From NCBI GenBank assembly GCA_018657495.1, contig JABHXA010000003.1, positions 229,182 through 293,181 on the forward strand: 64,000 nucleotides of DNA, written 5' to 3'. The stretch comes from Fidelibacterota bacterium (GTDB lineage Bacteria; Fidelibacterota; Marinisomatia; SCGC-AAA003-L08; JACNLC01). Within the stretch, counting starts at the first letter, position 1, and every line of letters begins with the position of its first letter. Both the position numbers and the translations under genes were made by a program. The notes under the pieces are model-generated. The model was not told where the DNA came from and ran no database searches. It saw only the letters and a program-made list of their open reading frames with translations. This document shows, one piece after another, positions 38,368-47,791 of the stretch.

Positions 38368-39741
38368 CTATTTGTCCAATTTGTGTTTTTTAATTTTATA
38401 TCTTATTTTGTCTCTGGATATGCCGAGTAGTTTTGCGGCTTTGGTTTTATTTTGCATACTTTGATTGAGTGCATTTTTTATTAAATTCCGTTCAACTTCA
38501 GCCAAAGAAATTCCATTTGCAGGTATTTCAAATTCTTGAAAGTTCTCAGCATCGGGTTCAACGCTTGTTTGGCTGACACTTGATTTTGGGAGGGCCAGGG
38601 CGTGGGTAGAAAGGCCAGATCGTTTTTCAAATATCACCGCCCGTTCAATTATATTGCGCAATTCCCTTACGTTGCCAGGCCAGTTATACTCCACCAAAAC
38701 CTTTTGGGCTGACTCATCAATCGAAATAATATTTCGCCTGAGCTCTCTGTTGAATAATTTCAAATAATAATTAGCTATCAATATCACATCTTTTCCACGA
38801 TTTTTCAATGGTGGTATAGTGATTGAAACCACATTCAATCTAAAAATCAGATCTTTTCTGAACTTATTATTTAAAATATACTCTTCCAGATTTTTAGACG
38901 TTGCACTGATAAATCGGACGTCAATAGAAATTTCCTTTTGGCCACCAAGTCTATAAAACTTTTTTTCCTCGATTACCTTTAATAATTTTGATTGCAGGCT
39001 TAAACTCATGTCACCGATTTCATCCAGAAAAAATGTTCCGTGGTCAGCAATTTCCAACAAACCTTTTTTTCTCGCATTTGCGCCGGTAAAGGCTCCCTGT
39101 TCATAACCAAATAATTCAGACTCCAAAAGACTTTCTTGCATAGCAGAACAATTTATTTCAACAAAGGGGTACTGCTCCCTTTTGCTTTTATTGTGAATCA
39201 TCCTTGCAGCCAAACCTTTTCCCGTCCCGGTCTCGCCCCTGATTAGTACAGATGTTTTGGAAGATTTCGATACTATATCGATAAGAGATAGAACATTTTT
39301 TATTTCTTCACTTTCACCAATAATCGTGTCAAACTTTTTTTTATTTTCATTCTGAAGAAATAATATCTTCTCATCTTTTAATTTTGAATCAAGTGCTCGC
39401 TGAATCGTGTAATTAATTTCAGCAAGCTCTGCTGGTTTTAATATAAAATCCCAGGCACCATGTTTTATGGCTTCTACAGATGCACTAATATCTCCGTGTC
39501 CGGTAATGATGATGATGATGATTTCAGGATTATCCTGCTTTAAAGATTTGAGTATCTCCATCCCGGACATGCCTGGTAGCTTTAGATCTAAAAGGATCAA
39601 GTCCGGCGGATATTCTTTAATAATCGGTAGTGCTTCTTCTCCTGAACTAAAAGTATTTACATGGTAATTTTCGCCTGTCAGAAAGTCGTGTAGATATTCC
39701 CTTATTAGAGGTTCATCGTCTATTATTGCTATCGTTGACAT
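38368..39741 (-). CDS. Sigma-54-dependent response regulator (NtrC family)
   Basis: The 457-aa protein has an N-terminal receiver domain (phospho-acceptor Asp in LILLDLKLPGMSG), an AAA+ domain (about 135-370) with Walker A GETGTGKG, the sigma-54 contact loop GAFTGA and Walker B FFLDEIGDM, and a C-terminal Fis-type helix-turn-helix (TKAAKLLGISRDKIRYKIKKH). It activates transcription by sigma-54 polymerase. A divergent hybrid histidine kinase gene is 139 bp away, and a sigma-54-type promoter lies downstream of it, so the three form a likely circuit. Confidence 0.95.
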   Translation of the reverse strand: MSTIAIIDDEPLIREYLHDFLTGENYHVNTFSSGEEALPIIKEYPPDLILLDLKLPGMSGMEILKSLKQDNPEIIIIIITGHGDISASVEAIKHGAWDFILKPAELAEINYTIQRALDSKLKDEKILFLQNENKKKFDTIIGESEEIKNVLSLIDIVSKSSKTSVLIRGETGTGKGLAARMIHNKSKREQYPFVEINCSAMQESLLESELFGYEQGAFTGANARKKGLLEIADHGTFFLDEIGDMSLSLQSKLLKVIEEKKFYRLGGQKEISIDVRFISATSKNLEEYILNNKFRKDLIFRLNVVSITIPPLKNRGKDVILIANYYLKLFNRELRRNIISIDESAQKVLVEYNWPGNVRELRNIIERAVIFEKRSGLSTHALALPKSSVSQTSVEPDAENFQEFEIPANGISLAEVERNLIKNALNQSMQNKTKAAKLLGISRDKIRYKIKKHKLDK

Positions 39742-39880
39742 ATTTTTGTTATCATGAAGTATTTAGAAGTTTAATCATAAAAATAGTATTTGGTGCTGGT
39801 AAATTAGTGTTATAATTACGTTAAATAATATTATTAAATAGAGCAATTTAAAATAATTTTATTAACCTAAAGACTGCTAG

Positions 39881-41347
39881 ATGATAGATATAAATACTAT
39901 TAATATTCAAAACCATCTGACCGATGCGATACTGCTTGTTAAGCCAAATTTTAACATTATTGATTCCAATATTTCTGCCAGAGCAATTTTTAACAAAGGA
40001 TACCAGATTGAACGCAAATCCTGTTATGAATTACTCAGAAATAAGACAGAAGCATGCTCAGATTGCCCCCTCAATAAATCCATTAGTAATGAGATCGTTT
40101 GCTCTACCGAATATTTTGATAAGCGATATTCAGAGTACTTTGAAGAACGGACTCATCCTCTCACCGATGATCTTGAAAAATTTCAAGGATTTATTCTCGT
40201 TGTTAGAAATATTTCCTCAATCAGACAAAAAGGGGCGTCAGAATTTCAAAAGAAGAGATTTGATATATTTGAGGATATTGGTTCCGGTTTATCCCATGAT
40301 TTTAATAATGTTTTTTCAGGTATTTTAAATCAATTGGAACTCATCAAGATAGACGACCCTGACCCAACTATTCTCAAGAGAATTGATTTTATTGAGGCTG
40401 CTGTTACAGACGGTTTAACAACCGTTCATAATATGGAAAATTTTACGAAATCAGTCAAGAATATAAGGTTTTCAAAACTTGAGATGAAGTCAATTATTTT
40501 GGACACAATATCAATAATTAACACTAAACTGTCAAAAATAAGATTTAATCAAGGGGTTATTATAGATCCAATTTTAAAATTGGAAGAGAAGTTGTGGATA
40601 TATGGCGATAAAGATGATATCCAAAATGCAGTAAACAATATTTTGTATAATTCAATCGATGCAATGCCTGAGGGCGGCATTCTAAACATTAGCGCTTATC
40701 CTGAGGATGACAATATAATCTTGAAAATATCTGATACTGGCATTGGTATGAAAGACAAAGTTAAAGAAAAGATTTTTGATCCGTTTTTTACTACCAAGGG
40801 AATGAAATATTCAGGACATGGCATGGGTCAGATCTATGGATCAATGCTGAGACATGGCGGCTCGGTAGAGGTTGATAGTGTTTATGGAAGGGGCACTGGA
40901 ATAAAATTAATTTTCCCTGGTTACCAACCGCATGAAGAAGAAATTGAACCTGATATTGATTACACTCATCCACAAGCAGCAAAGATTCTTGTCATCGACG
41001 ATGAAGAATATATACTAAATGGTGTCGAAGGAATTCTGTTTAACCAGGGTCATAATATTGATACCTTTCAATCTGCCTTGATGGCATTGAAAATCTACCA
41101 GCCGGGAAAATATGATGTGGTTATAATAGATATGGGAATGCCTGAAATGCCTGGAAAAGAGGTTGCAAGAAAAATCCGTGAAATGGATCCCACAGTTCCA
41201 ATAATAATATTTTCCGGTTGGGCGATTTATTTGGATGATGATCCAGACTTAAAGGGGGTTGTAGATATAAAACTTACAAAACCTTTCACCCTGGATGAAC
41301 TTTCATCATCCATTTCACAAGCGCTAAGTTTAAAAGAAAATCGTTGA
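39881..41347 (+). CDS. Hybrid sensor histidine kinase with C-terminal receiver
   Basis: The 488-aa protein has an N-terminal PAS-like domain with a Cys-rich stretch (CYELLRNKTEACSDCPL), suggesting redox, metal or ligand sensing. The kinase core has the H-box SHDFNNVFSGI, N-box NNILYNSIDAMPEGG, G-boxes DTGIGM and SGHGMG, and a receiver (ILVIDDEEYI, phospho-Asp in VVIIDMGMPEMPG). It has no membrane helix, so it is cytoplasmic. It is divergent from the NtrC-type regulator and probably phosphorylates it. Confidence 0.92.
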   Translation: MIDINTINIQNHLTDAILLVKPNFNIIDSNISARAIFNKGYQIERKSCYELLRNKTEACSDCPLNKSISNEIVCSTEYFDKRYSEYFEERTHPLTDDLEKFQGFILVVRNISSIRQKGASEFQKKRFDIFEDIGSGLSHDFNNVFSGILNQLELIKIDDPDPTILKRIDFIEAAVTDGLTTVHNMENFTKSVKNIRFSKLEMKSIILDTISIINTKLSKIRFNQGVIIDPILKLEEKLWIYGDKDDIQNAVNNILYNSIDAMPEGGILNISAYPEDDNIILKISDTGIGMKDKVKEKIFDPFFTTKGMKYSGHGMGQIYGSMLRHGGSVEVDSVYGRGTGIKLIFPGYQPHEEEIEPDIDYTHPQAAKILVIDDEEYILNGVEGILFNQGHNIDTFQSALMALKIYQPGKYDVVIIDMGMPEMPGKEVARKIREMDPTVPIIIFSGWAIYLDDDPDLKGVVDIKLTKPFTLDELSSSISQALSLKENR

Positions 41348-41357
41348 GTTAGTTTGG

Positions 41358-42329
41358 CTATGGCACTTCTGCTGTAAATATCGCCCGCAATGGCGCCGGA
41401 TATCCCTCAATAGTATGCTGAAAATCTTTAGACAAATAATCCTCTAATGACTCAAAAGTCATCCAGTCTGTTTTTCTTTGCTCGTTTATAGTTGTTTTTG
41501 TAACGTTTAATAGATTAATGTTTTTGTAACCACATCGCTTCAACCATAATTCGAGCTGTAAACATGATGGAATGAACCAAACATTTTTCATTTTAGCATA
41601 TCTGCCCTCCGGCATCAACACATCCTTTACCGAGCCATCAATTACCAATGTTTCAATGACTGCCTGTCCGCCGGATTTTAGCGTTGATTTTATTTGTAGC
41701 AGATGCTCAATAGGTGATTTCGAATGATATAGTACTCCCATTGAAAAGGTCGTGTCAAAAGCTTGAAACTCAAAATTTAGATCGTTTAGAGTAATGGGAA
41801 GAATATGGACTGGTGTTTCTCCCAAATATTTTTGTAATGACCGATATTGTGAAAAATATAAAATATTCGGATCCACACCAATAGCAAGTTTTGCACCATC
41901 ACCAACCGATCTCAGGCAATGATAACCATTTCCGCAGCCAACATCCAAAACCACCCTGTCTTTAAGAGGCGAAATGAGGTTTTTCAACCTGTTCCATTTG
42001 TAATCTGAACGCCATTCAGTGTTGATAAGTATGTTGAATACTTTGAAAGGCCCCTTGCGCCATGGGTGTAGTTTTCTTAATGATGACTCAAGGAATATTC
42101 GTGATTCATTGTCGACATCGTCTGAATTTCCAATGGTTATCACATCGCTGTCTAATTGTATTTTGGTATGATTATTATCCGGAAGGGTTTTTATAACAGA
42201 TGACCATCGATCCCAATCTCCATGATTAAGGTTCGAAAATCGTGATTTTACTGAATCAATAATTCTATCAGAGAATTGACGAATTTCAGTTTTCTCAACA
42301 GACTTGGTAAATAGCTTAATATCTATCAC
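41358..42329 (-). CDS. cmoB: tRNA U34 carboxymethyltransferase
   Basis: CmoB transfers a carboxymethyl group from carboxy-SAM to 5-hydroxyuridine at tRNA position 34, giving cmo5U. The 323-aa protein carries the diagnostic phrases WRKGPFKVFNILINTEWRSD, VVLDVGCGNGYH, FSMGVLYHSKSP, TEEQRKT-type NEQRKTDWMTFESL and EGYPAPLRA. The start overlaps the cmoA stop by 4 bp. The match to gammaproteobacterial CmoB runs over the whole length. Confidence 0.95.
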   Translation of the reverse strand: MIDIKLFTKSVEKTEIRQFSDRIIDSVKSRFSNLNHGDWDRWSSVIKTLPDNNHTKIQLDSDVITIGNSDDVDNESRIFLESSLRKLHPWRKGPFKVFNILINTEWRSDYKWNRLKNLISPLKDRVVLDVGCGNGYHCLRSVGDGAKLAIGVDPNILYFSQYRSLQKYLGETPVHILPITLNDLNFEFQAFDTTFSMGVLYHSKSPIEHLLQIKSTLKSGGQAVIETLVIDGSVKDVLMPEGRYAKMKNVWFIPSCLQLELWLKRCGYKNINLLNVTKTTINEQRKTDWMTFESLEDYLSKDFQHTIEGYPAPLRAIFTAEVP

Positions 42330-43069
42330 TTAATTGCAATCATTGATACAAAGTTAAAATGCTGGTGCCAGATATGAAATGTGCCAAATCCTGATGCTTT
42401 TAATCTGGAAAAGTGATCCGTAGTGGTTTCAGGGATGAGAATATTTTCCAAAGCCGACCTTTTCTGACTTATTTCAAGATCACTATAACCATTATACTTC
42501 TTAAACATGAGATGATATTCTTTTTGACATTGATCCAAGTCATCGTCAAAGGTGATCTTCTCTGAAATAATCAACGCCCCCCCGGGGTTCAATCCTTCGT
42601 AAATATTGTTAATAAGATCATTTCTTTTTTCTTTTGATATAAACTGAAGGGTAAAGTTCAAAATAACGAAGGAGGCATTAAATACTTGTATATTGCAAAC
42701 ATCATCCTTTATTACATCTAGGCTGTTTGACAAATATTTATCCTGGAACACATCCTTCAGCTCATCGACCATTGCCTGGGAATTATCAACTGCCAGGATT
42801 TTATAATCATGCTTTATTGATGATGCAAGGATGGCTGAAGTAACGGCACCCATCGAACATCCGAGATCATATACATTACTCGATTGAGTGATAAACTTTT
42901 TAGCAAGAATAGTAATTGATTTTAAAATATCAGAATACCCGGGGACGGATCTTTCAATCATATCTGGGAAGACTCTCACCACATTTTCATCAAATGAGAA
43001 ATCTTCAACTTTATGCAGTCTGTTTTGATAAATATTGTCTTTATTTTTCATGTAATCCATCATACTCAT
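42326..43069 (-). CDS. cmoA: Carboxy-S-adenosyl-L-methionine synthase
   Basis: CmoA makes carboxy-SAM from SAM and prephenate for CmoB. The 247-aa protein has FSFDENVVRVFPDMIERSVPGY near the N terminus (quoted as a family mark), motif I NVYDLGCSMGAVTSAI and ILNFTLQFI. The start may be 43069 or the in-frame ATG at 43051, and neither has a strong ribosome binding site. It overlaps the GNAT gene by 29 or 11 bp, which suggests translational coupling. Confidence 0.94.
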   Translation of the reverse strand: MSMMDYMKNKDNIYQNRLHKVEDFSFDENVVRVFPDMIERSVPGYSDILKSITILAKKFITQSSNVYDLGCSMGAVTSAILASSIKHDYKILAVDNSQAMVDELKDVFQDKYLSNSLDVIKDDVCNIQVFNASFVILNFTLQFISKEKRNDLINNIYEGLNPGGALIISEKITFDDDLDQCQKEYHLMFKKYNGYSDLEISQKRSALENILIPETTTDHFSRLKASGFGTFHIWHQHFNFVSMIAIK

Positions 43070-43616
43070 CTTCTAAAATAGTCATTACAATATTTGACCA
43101 GTATTCATTTTTAATTTTTCGCACGTCTTTCAATTTTCCTTCAATTTTAAATCCTGCTTTTTGATAACATTTGATGGCAGAATCGTTAAATGAAAAGACA
43201 TTCAGTGTCAATCGATGTACTTTTAAATATCTAAATGAATACTTCATCAGCTCAAGAACCAGCTGGAAGCCCAGCCCTTTACTCCTAAATTCTCCAGGAC
43301 CAATTAAAATTCTCGCCAATGTAGCAGAATTATTTTTACGGTCGTAATTCATAATCTCGCCATGACCGATGACATCTTTATTCTGTGTACATGCCGTGAA
43401 CATATAATTATTGGGATTTATTTTTGTAGCATTCAATAATGATAATTCTAATTGAGACTTGGTCAATGGGTATGAATATTCTGGACCAGCCCATATCATA
43501 AGAAACTCTTCTGTTGAAACCCACCCAATGAGGCGATCTATATCGTCTTTCTCAAATGGTTTTAGATGGATTATCGGTTGATCTGATGGATGTGTTTCAA
43601 ATCTTGTCATTGACAC
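43041..43616 (-). CDS. GNAT family N-acetyltransferase (RimJ/RimL type)
   Basis: The 191-aa single-domain GNAT protein has the acetyl-CoA binding region ARILIGPGEFRSKGLGFQLV, followed by LTLNVFSFNDSAIKCYQKAGF, the usual end of the fold. RimJ/RimL-type members acetylate protein N termini or small molecules, and the target here is unknown. It sits between the TetR gene and cmoA. Confidence 0.9.
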   Translation of the reverse strand: MSMTRFETHPSDQPIIHLKPFEKDDIDRLIGWVSTEEFLMIWAGPEYSYPLTKSQLELSLLNATKINPNNYMFTACTQNKDVIGHGEIMNYDRKNNSATLARILIGPGEFRSKGLGFQLVLELMKYSFRYLKVHRLTLNVFSFNDSAIKCYQKAGFKIEGKLKDVRKIKNEYWSNIVMTILEDEYDGLHEK

Positions 43617-43666
43617 AAATGTGTAATTGAGAACTTATGGAGTAATTCTAATTGTATCTAAAGGAG

Positions 43667-44257
43667 TTAGGAAGGCTCCAAGAGCTTTGAAAGCACCAGA
43701 TCAAGATCTTTCTCTGATAAAGAGGCACTCTCACCTGAAGGGAAAATCAAACTATGGAATATACCTCCAATGGCTCTCATCAGGATTTCTGGTTCAATTT
43801 TAACAAATTCACCTGCAGCCACTCCATCCTCAAGGATTCCCATTATTGTTGAATATAATCGATTCTGATATGATTTCCATGAATCAAAATTTTCTGAATT
43901 CATAGGTATTGCTTTTGGCGCGGCAAACAAAAACTCGTATAATGTTTGGTTTGATTTAACAATTTCAGCTATGGTTATTAAAAGTGTTAAGAATTTTTTC
44001 TTTGGTTTTTGTTCGTTAACGACAATGTCTTCAATGCTTTCCCATAAATTCTGCCAGCCATTTTCCATAATCGCTTGAAAAACATCTTCTTTTGAGGGAA
44101 AATAATAATATAAAGACGCTTTGCCAAAATCTGATTCCAGGGCTATTTCGTTCATTGTTACACCATCAATACCGAGTCTTTTAAAAACTCTCAGCGCTCC
44201 GTCGATAATTCTATCACGGCGTGCATTTCTTTCTTCGAGTTGTCTGTTGCTAACCAT
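43667..44257 (-). CDS. TetR family transcriptional regulator
   Basis: The 196-aa protein has the TetR N-terminal helix-turn-helix (about 25-60) with VTMNEIALESDFGKASLYYYF, followed by an all-helical ligand domain. It is transcribed divergently from the TMEM164-like gene, with a 272-bp spacer. It may regulate itself, that gene, or the GNAT-cmoAB genes 50 bp downstream. Confidence 0.92.
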   Translation of the reverse strand: MVSNRQLEERNARRDRIIDGALRVFKRLGIDGVTMNEIALESDFGKASLYYYFPSKEDVFQAIMENGWQNLWESIEDIVVNEQKPKKKFLTLLITIAEIVKSNQTLYEFLFAAPKAIPMNSENFDSWKSYQNRLYSTIMGILEDGVAAGEFVKIEPEILMRAIGGIFHSLIFPSGESASLSEKDLDLVLSKLLEPS

Positions 44258-44529
44258 ATTTTTGTAACTTACTATTTATGGGTTAAAAAGTATTTTAATA
44301 TTATTACACCAAAGTAGTTTGAGACTACAGTTATCAAGCAGTATTGTCAGTTTGAATCAGATTTAAGAAATTTCTGAATTCTAATACAGGTTTTGTCATT
44401 AAATTTCGAAAACACACGTACATAAAAAAATAATATTTCAACATGGATTATCTGTTAGTATCAACAATTCTGTTGTCGGTGTTATAGTCAATAAATACTG
44501 AATGAATAATAATTATAAAACTAAATATT

Positions 44530-45171
44530 GTGCCCCTGCCTGAGATCATCCTCTTAATTATCTCAGCTTTACTGGTAGTAGTAGCTGTATACTTCAAGGA
44601 TTATTCCAAGATAATCGTTTCGGTTGTACTCGCTATTGCCCTGTCAATTACCTCAAGTTATAATTTTCTGTATCATCCCCATTACCAAATCTGGTTATGT
44701 AATATCACGGCATTGCTGGCAATAATTCTATCTATTCGATATTCACAGTTTCTTTTTGATATAGTCTTTTATTTTGCCTGGACGGGGGATCTTCTCACTT
44801 TTTTTATCTCAAATAACCAAACTGTCCCTTCGATAGAAACACATTCAATTGTGTGGATTGCTTACTGGTTAAAACATATTTGTCCATTGGTATTTACGGT
44901 TATAATTATTGCTTCAGGAAAAAGGCTTTCATATCATTCATGTCGAAACGGTCTTCTTGCTATGCTATTATATACCGTTGTAGTGGCTATTTATAATTTT
45001 ATTTTTGATCAAAATATTCTCGATTTGATGGAGCCAACCCTTGATATCGAAAAATGGTTTGGACCATGGCCAGTTTATATTTTTGTAGATATAATTGTTG
45101 TTATTCTGTGGTATTTATCAATTCAGAAAATTACAAATATTATCGGCGTTCGTCAAAAATCGGTAGAATAA
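44530..45171 (+). CDS. TMEM164/YwaF family integral membrane protein
   Basis: The 213-aa protein with a GTG start has about six membrane helices. It shows family-type features: WLCNITALLAIIL, DIVFYFAWTGDLLTFF, the His-containing KHICPLVFTV, and the end FGPWPVYIF. YwaF-like proteins (TIGR02206) are uncharacterised in bacteria, and human TMEM164 is a phospholipid acyltransferase. The bacterial role is not known. Confidence 0.78.
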   Translation: MPLPEIILLIISALLVVVAVYFKDYSKIIVSVVLAIALSITSSYNFLYHPHYQIWLCNITALLAIILSIRYSQFLFDIVFYFAWTGDLLTFFISNNQTVPSIETHSIVWIAYWLKHICPLVFTVIIIASGKRLSYHSCRNGLLAMLLYTVVVAIYNFIFDQNILDLMEPTLDIEKWFGPWPVYIFVDIIVVILWYLSIQKITNIIGVRQKSVE

Positions 45172-45210
45172 TATTCGAAATCGGTGATATTTATAAATAA
45201 TATAAATAAT

Positions 45211-45897
45211 TTATTTCACAACTTTTCCACCCTGCTTTATCCAATCCTTTATTCCATACCGAAGGTTATATACTTTGTTAAAACTGTTTTCAATTAGCAT
45301 TTTTGAAGCAACCGTACTTCGGTTTCCTGAACGACAATAAATCAGAAGTGGATCATTCTTATGTGATTCAATTTCTTTTAATCTAAACTGAAGTTCTTGT
45401 ACAGGAATCAACAATGCTGAGTCAATATGTCCCTGCTTATACTCCCCGATCGTTCTAACATCGAGTAAAATCGGATTTTCGTTTTTAAGTAGTTTCATTG
45501 CATCTGCCACGCTTAACTCCTGATAGTTGCGATTATTGTAATCAGAAACATTAATTGTCCCCTGAATCTCATCATAAAGCAAGGTATAACTTCCTGATTC
45601 TTTCATTTTTATCACCTGCGATCGCTCTATCGAATCTGAAATTTTAATGGTGACCGCTAAATCAGGAATTGATAATTTGCTGGAATTTTTGCTTGATATA
45701 AACTTGACATAATCGCCGCGATTTACGAAAAGTTGAATTTCACCTTTTAAGTCATCCAGATATATAATTCGATGACCGTTGGTAATCTCTCCGGATAAAA
45801 CTATCTTAGAACTATTGGAGTCGTTGTTTCGGGCGCAGCTTACTGCTGAAATTATTATTAACAGCAAAACTGTCAAGATATGTGGAAGATTTTTCAT
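45211..45897 (-). CDS. Rhodanese-domain lipoprotein
   Basis: The start at 45897 (AAGGAAC upstream) opens directly onto a lipoprotein signal, KNLPHILTVLLLIIISAVSC. A longer frame reaches 45969 but has no such support. Residues about 30-115 form a beta-rich domain resembling cupredoxin-like regions. The C-terminal rhodanese domain (about 130-225) has the active-site loop CRSGNRS with its catalytic Cys. Such proteins transfer sulfane sulfur or bind thiols in the periplasm. Confidence 0.88.
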   Translation of the reverse strand: MKNLPHILTVLLLIIISAVSCARNNDSNSSKIVLSGEITNGHRIIYLDDLKGEIQLFVNRGDYVKFISSKNSSKLSIPDLAVTIKISDSIERSQVIKMKESGSYTLLYDEIQGTINVSDYNNRNYQELSVADAMKLLKNENPILLDVRTIGEYKQGHIDSALLIPVQELQFRLKEIESHKNDPLLIYCRSGNRSTVASKMLIENSFNKVYNLRYGIKDWIKQGGKVVK

Positions 45898-45970
45898 TGA
45901 GGTTCCTTTTTGATGCTTTTGATCATAAATCATGATTTTCGTTACAATTATAGTGAATAAAATTATCATC

Positions 45971-46070
45971 AGATGACAATTTTGTCAATCGTTTATTACT
46001 ATTGCGCCCATATGACACACCGTGCTGTCATGATGGCATTGTTTGATGTCATGATTTATGTTTTATGTCA
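45971..46070. promoter_or_regulatory. Cluster of TGTCA/TGACA repeats upstream of hsp20
   Basis: Six TGTCA words occur in about 100 bp: TGACA at 45974 and 46013 and TGTCA at 45983, 46026, 46047 and 46066. Two copies are extended, TGTCATGAT at 46026-46034 and 46047-46055, exactly 21 bp apart (two helical turns). This spacing fits regulator binding to one DNA face. No CIRCE element is present. Confidence 0.4.
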
Positions 46071-46152
46071 GTTTTTTTTTGAGGAATAGATGTTGCGATG
46101 CGGTGGGCATTATTAGTTAAAGTGTAATTAAAAAAAACAAAAGGAATATAAT

Positions 46153-46596
46153 ATGACACTCGTAAAATGGACACCAATTAGAACAAGACCGGCAACCAGG
46201 ATTTTTAATGAACTGGACTCATGGATGGACCAGGTAATGAATAATCGACCTGTATTTACTAAAAATATTGACTCATGGAATCCAGGATTTGCTGTAAATG
46301 ACTCCGAAAAGGAATACATAATTACAGCTGATTTACCCGGTATGGAGAAAAAGGAAATAGACATCTCTGTGCAGGAAAATATCTTGAAAATCTCCGGTGA
46401 GAGGAAAAGCGAATTTGAAAATAAATCTGATCAATATAGTGAAATCGGCTTTGGAAAATTCAATCGGACATTCAATTTACCAGATCATGTTAATGAGGAG
46501 AGCATTAAGGCTCAATTTAAAAACGGTGTGCTCACATTGAATATCCCCAAAATAGAACCTATAAAACCAGAAGTAAAAACCATTACTATTAAGTAA
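46153..46596 (+). CDS. Small heat-shock protein Hsp20
   Basis: The 147-aa alpha-crystallin-type chaperone binds unfolding proteins without ATP. The alpha-crystallin domain (about 45-135) has EYIITADLPGMEKKEIDIS, and the conserved NGVLTLNIPK leads to the C-terminal tail. It is monocistronic, with a ribosome binding site AAAGGAA and a strong terminator after it. The upstream TGTCA cluster may control it. Confidence 0.95.
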   Translation: MTLVKWTPIRTRPATRIFNELDSWMDQVMNNRPVFTKNIDSWNPGFAVNDSEKEYIITADLPGMEKKEIDISVQENILKISGERKSEFENKSDQYSEIGFGKFNRTFNLPDHVNEESIKAQFKNGVLTLNIPKIEPIKPEVKTITIK

Positions 46597-46613
46597 TACT
46601 CCTCGTTGTTGTG

Positions 46614-46654
46614 AAAAAGGATCGGCACCTGAAAAGGTGCCGATCCTTTTTTTT
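46614..46654 (+). terminator. Strong rho-independent terminator after hsp20
   Basis: A 12-bp stem GGATCGGCACCT / AGGTGCCGATCC with loop GAAA is followed by eight T residues and preceded by a run of A. It ends the hsp20 transcript and isolates the following operon. Confidence 0.95.
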
Positions 46655-46786
46655 CGTCCAATTGTGCATTTCTTTTAGGTAAACCTTCATAATATTTTGT
46701 TAATTTTTGTGATATGCAGATGGCTCCATTCATATCACTATCTATCGAATTGGGTGAAAACACAAATCAGCTGAAGCGAGTGTAAA

Positions 46787-47764
46787 ATGATCACTCTCTC
46801 GGTTTCATCTATAAGAAATGCCTTAATTGGATCCCTATCATCAAATCTCCAACTTAACTACGCTGACAGTGAAATTACCATTGATCATTTGATCCGATGT
46901 GAACAATATGGAAAAGCCGATCATGGCTTAACTCGTTTCCCTTACTTAATTTCGTCTGAAAAATTTGGTTCTTACCAATATCAATCCTCACCGGAGATGA
47001 AGAGAGAGAAACAGGGGACTATCTTCACCGATGGCACCGGGTATATTGGTTACCCAATAATATCGCATATGATTCAACAGGGATGTATTGACGCTAAAAA
47101 AAATACTTCCTGTTTTCTATTAACTAAATCTGTATATCCAAGTGGGGCACTTCTTTACTGGGCTCAAATGGCTATTGAAAATGGCTGTGGAATTATTTTG
47201 ATGGCCAATAGTCCAGCAAGAATGACCTACCCGGGAGGCTTGGCTCCCGTAACCGGAACGAATCCATTATGCATTGGCCTGCCCACCGATGATCTCCCCT
47301 TTATTGCTGATTTTTCTGCCAGTGAAATCACCCATGGCACCTTACTGCAGTCACGGAATGAGGGGATTCCGCTTCCGCCAAATTCGGCAATTAATGCTGA
47401 TGGCACACCTTGTACCGATGGAAATTCAGTGTTTCCCGCTAAAGGAATCGGCGCTATACTTCCATTCGGGAATTCTTATAAATCATTCGCTTTAGGATTA
47501 GCAATTGAGCTTCTTGCCTGTCTTGGAGGCAATACCCCAGGTAGTTTCGATAAAAACCAGCAGGGAATTTTTGGAATTGTAATGGGTCCTGAATTAATTA
47601 ATATGTCGCGGCCAGCAATTTCCAATTGGCTTGAATCATTAACATCAAATAATATCCGAATCCCTGGTTTTGAATCTTATCAGAGGTTTAAAAAATTTGA
47701 AAAATCAGGTACTGTTGAAATTTCAGAGAAATTGCATCATTTGATCAAACCATATATTTCCTAA
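46787..47764 (+). CDS. LDH2/MDH2-family NAD(P)-dependent dehydrogenase
   Basis: The 325-aa protein belongs to the family of malate, ureidoglycolate and sulfolactate (ComC) dehydrogenases, which interconvert 2-oxo acids and 2-hydroxy acids. Family marks are the active-site His region YGKADHGLTRFPYL, PGGLAPVTGTNPLCIGLP, and the nucleotide-site lysine region GNSYKSFALGLAIELL. It is the first gene of a five-gene operon and precedes a PEP mutase-like gene by 27 bp. Inference: it may reduce phosphonopyruvate to phosphonolactate, as ComC handles the analogous sulfopyruvate/sulfolactate pair. Confidence 0.88.
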   Translation: MITLSVSSIRNALIGSLSSNLQLNYADSEITIDHLIRCEQYGKADHGLTRFPYLISSEKFGSYQYQSSPEMKREKQGTIFTDGTGYIGYPIISHMIQQGCIDAKKNTSCFLLTKSVYPSGALLYWAQMAIENGCGIILMANSPARMTYPGGLAPVTGTNPLCIGLPTDDLPFIADFSASEITHGTLLQSRNEGIPLPPNSAINADGTPCTDGNSVFPAKGIGAILPFGNSYKSFALGLAIELLACLGGNTPGSFDKNQQGIFGIVMGPELINMSRPAISNWLESLTSNNIRIPGFESYQRFKKFEKSGTVEISEKLHHLIKPYIS

Positions 47765-47776
47765 ATTTGAATTTTA

Positions 47777-47785
47777 AAAGGAGGG
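47777..47785 (+). promoter_or_regulatory. Shine-Dalgarno supporting the ATT start of the PEP mutase-like gene
   Basis: AAAAGGAGGG lies just before an ATT codon (47792) that opens the full-length frame. The in-frame stop TGA at 47768 limits alternatives. CTG at 47810 is the other in-frame candidate but lies too far from this site. Confidence 0.6.
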
Positions 47786-47791
47786 CTTCCA

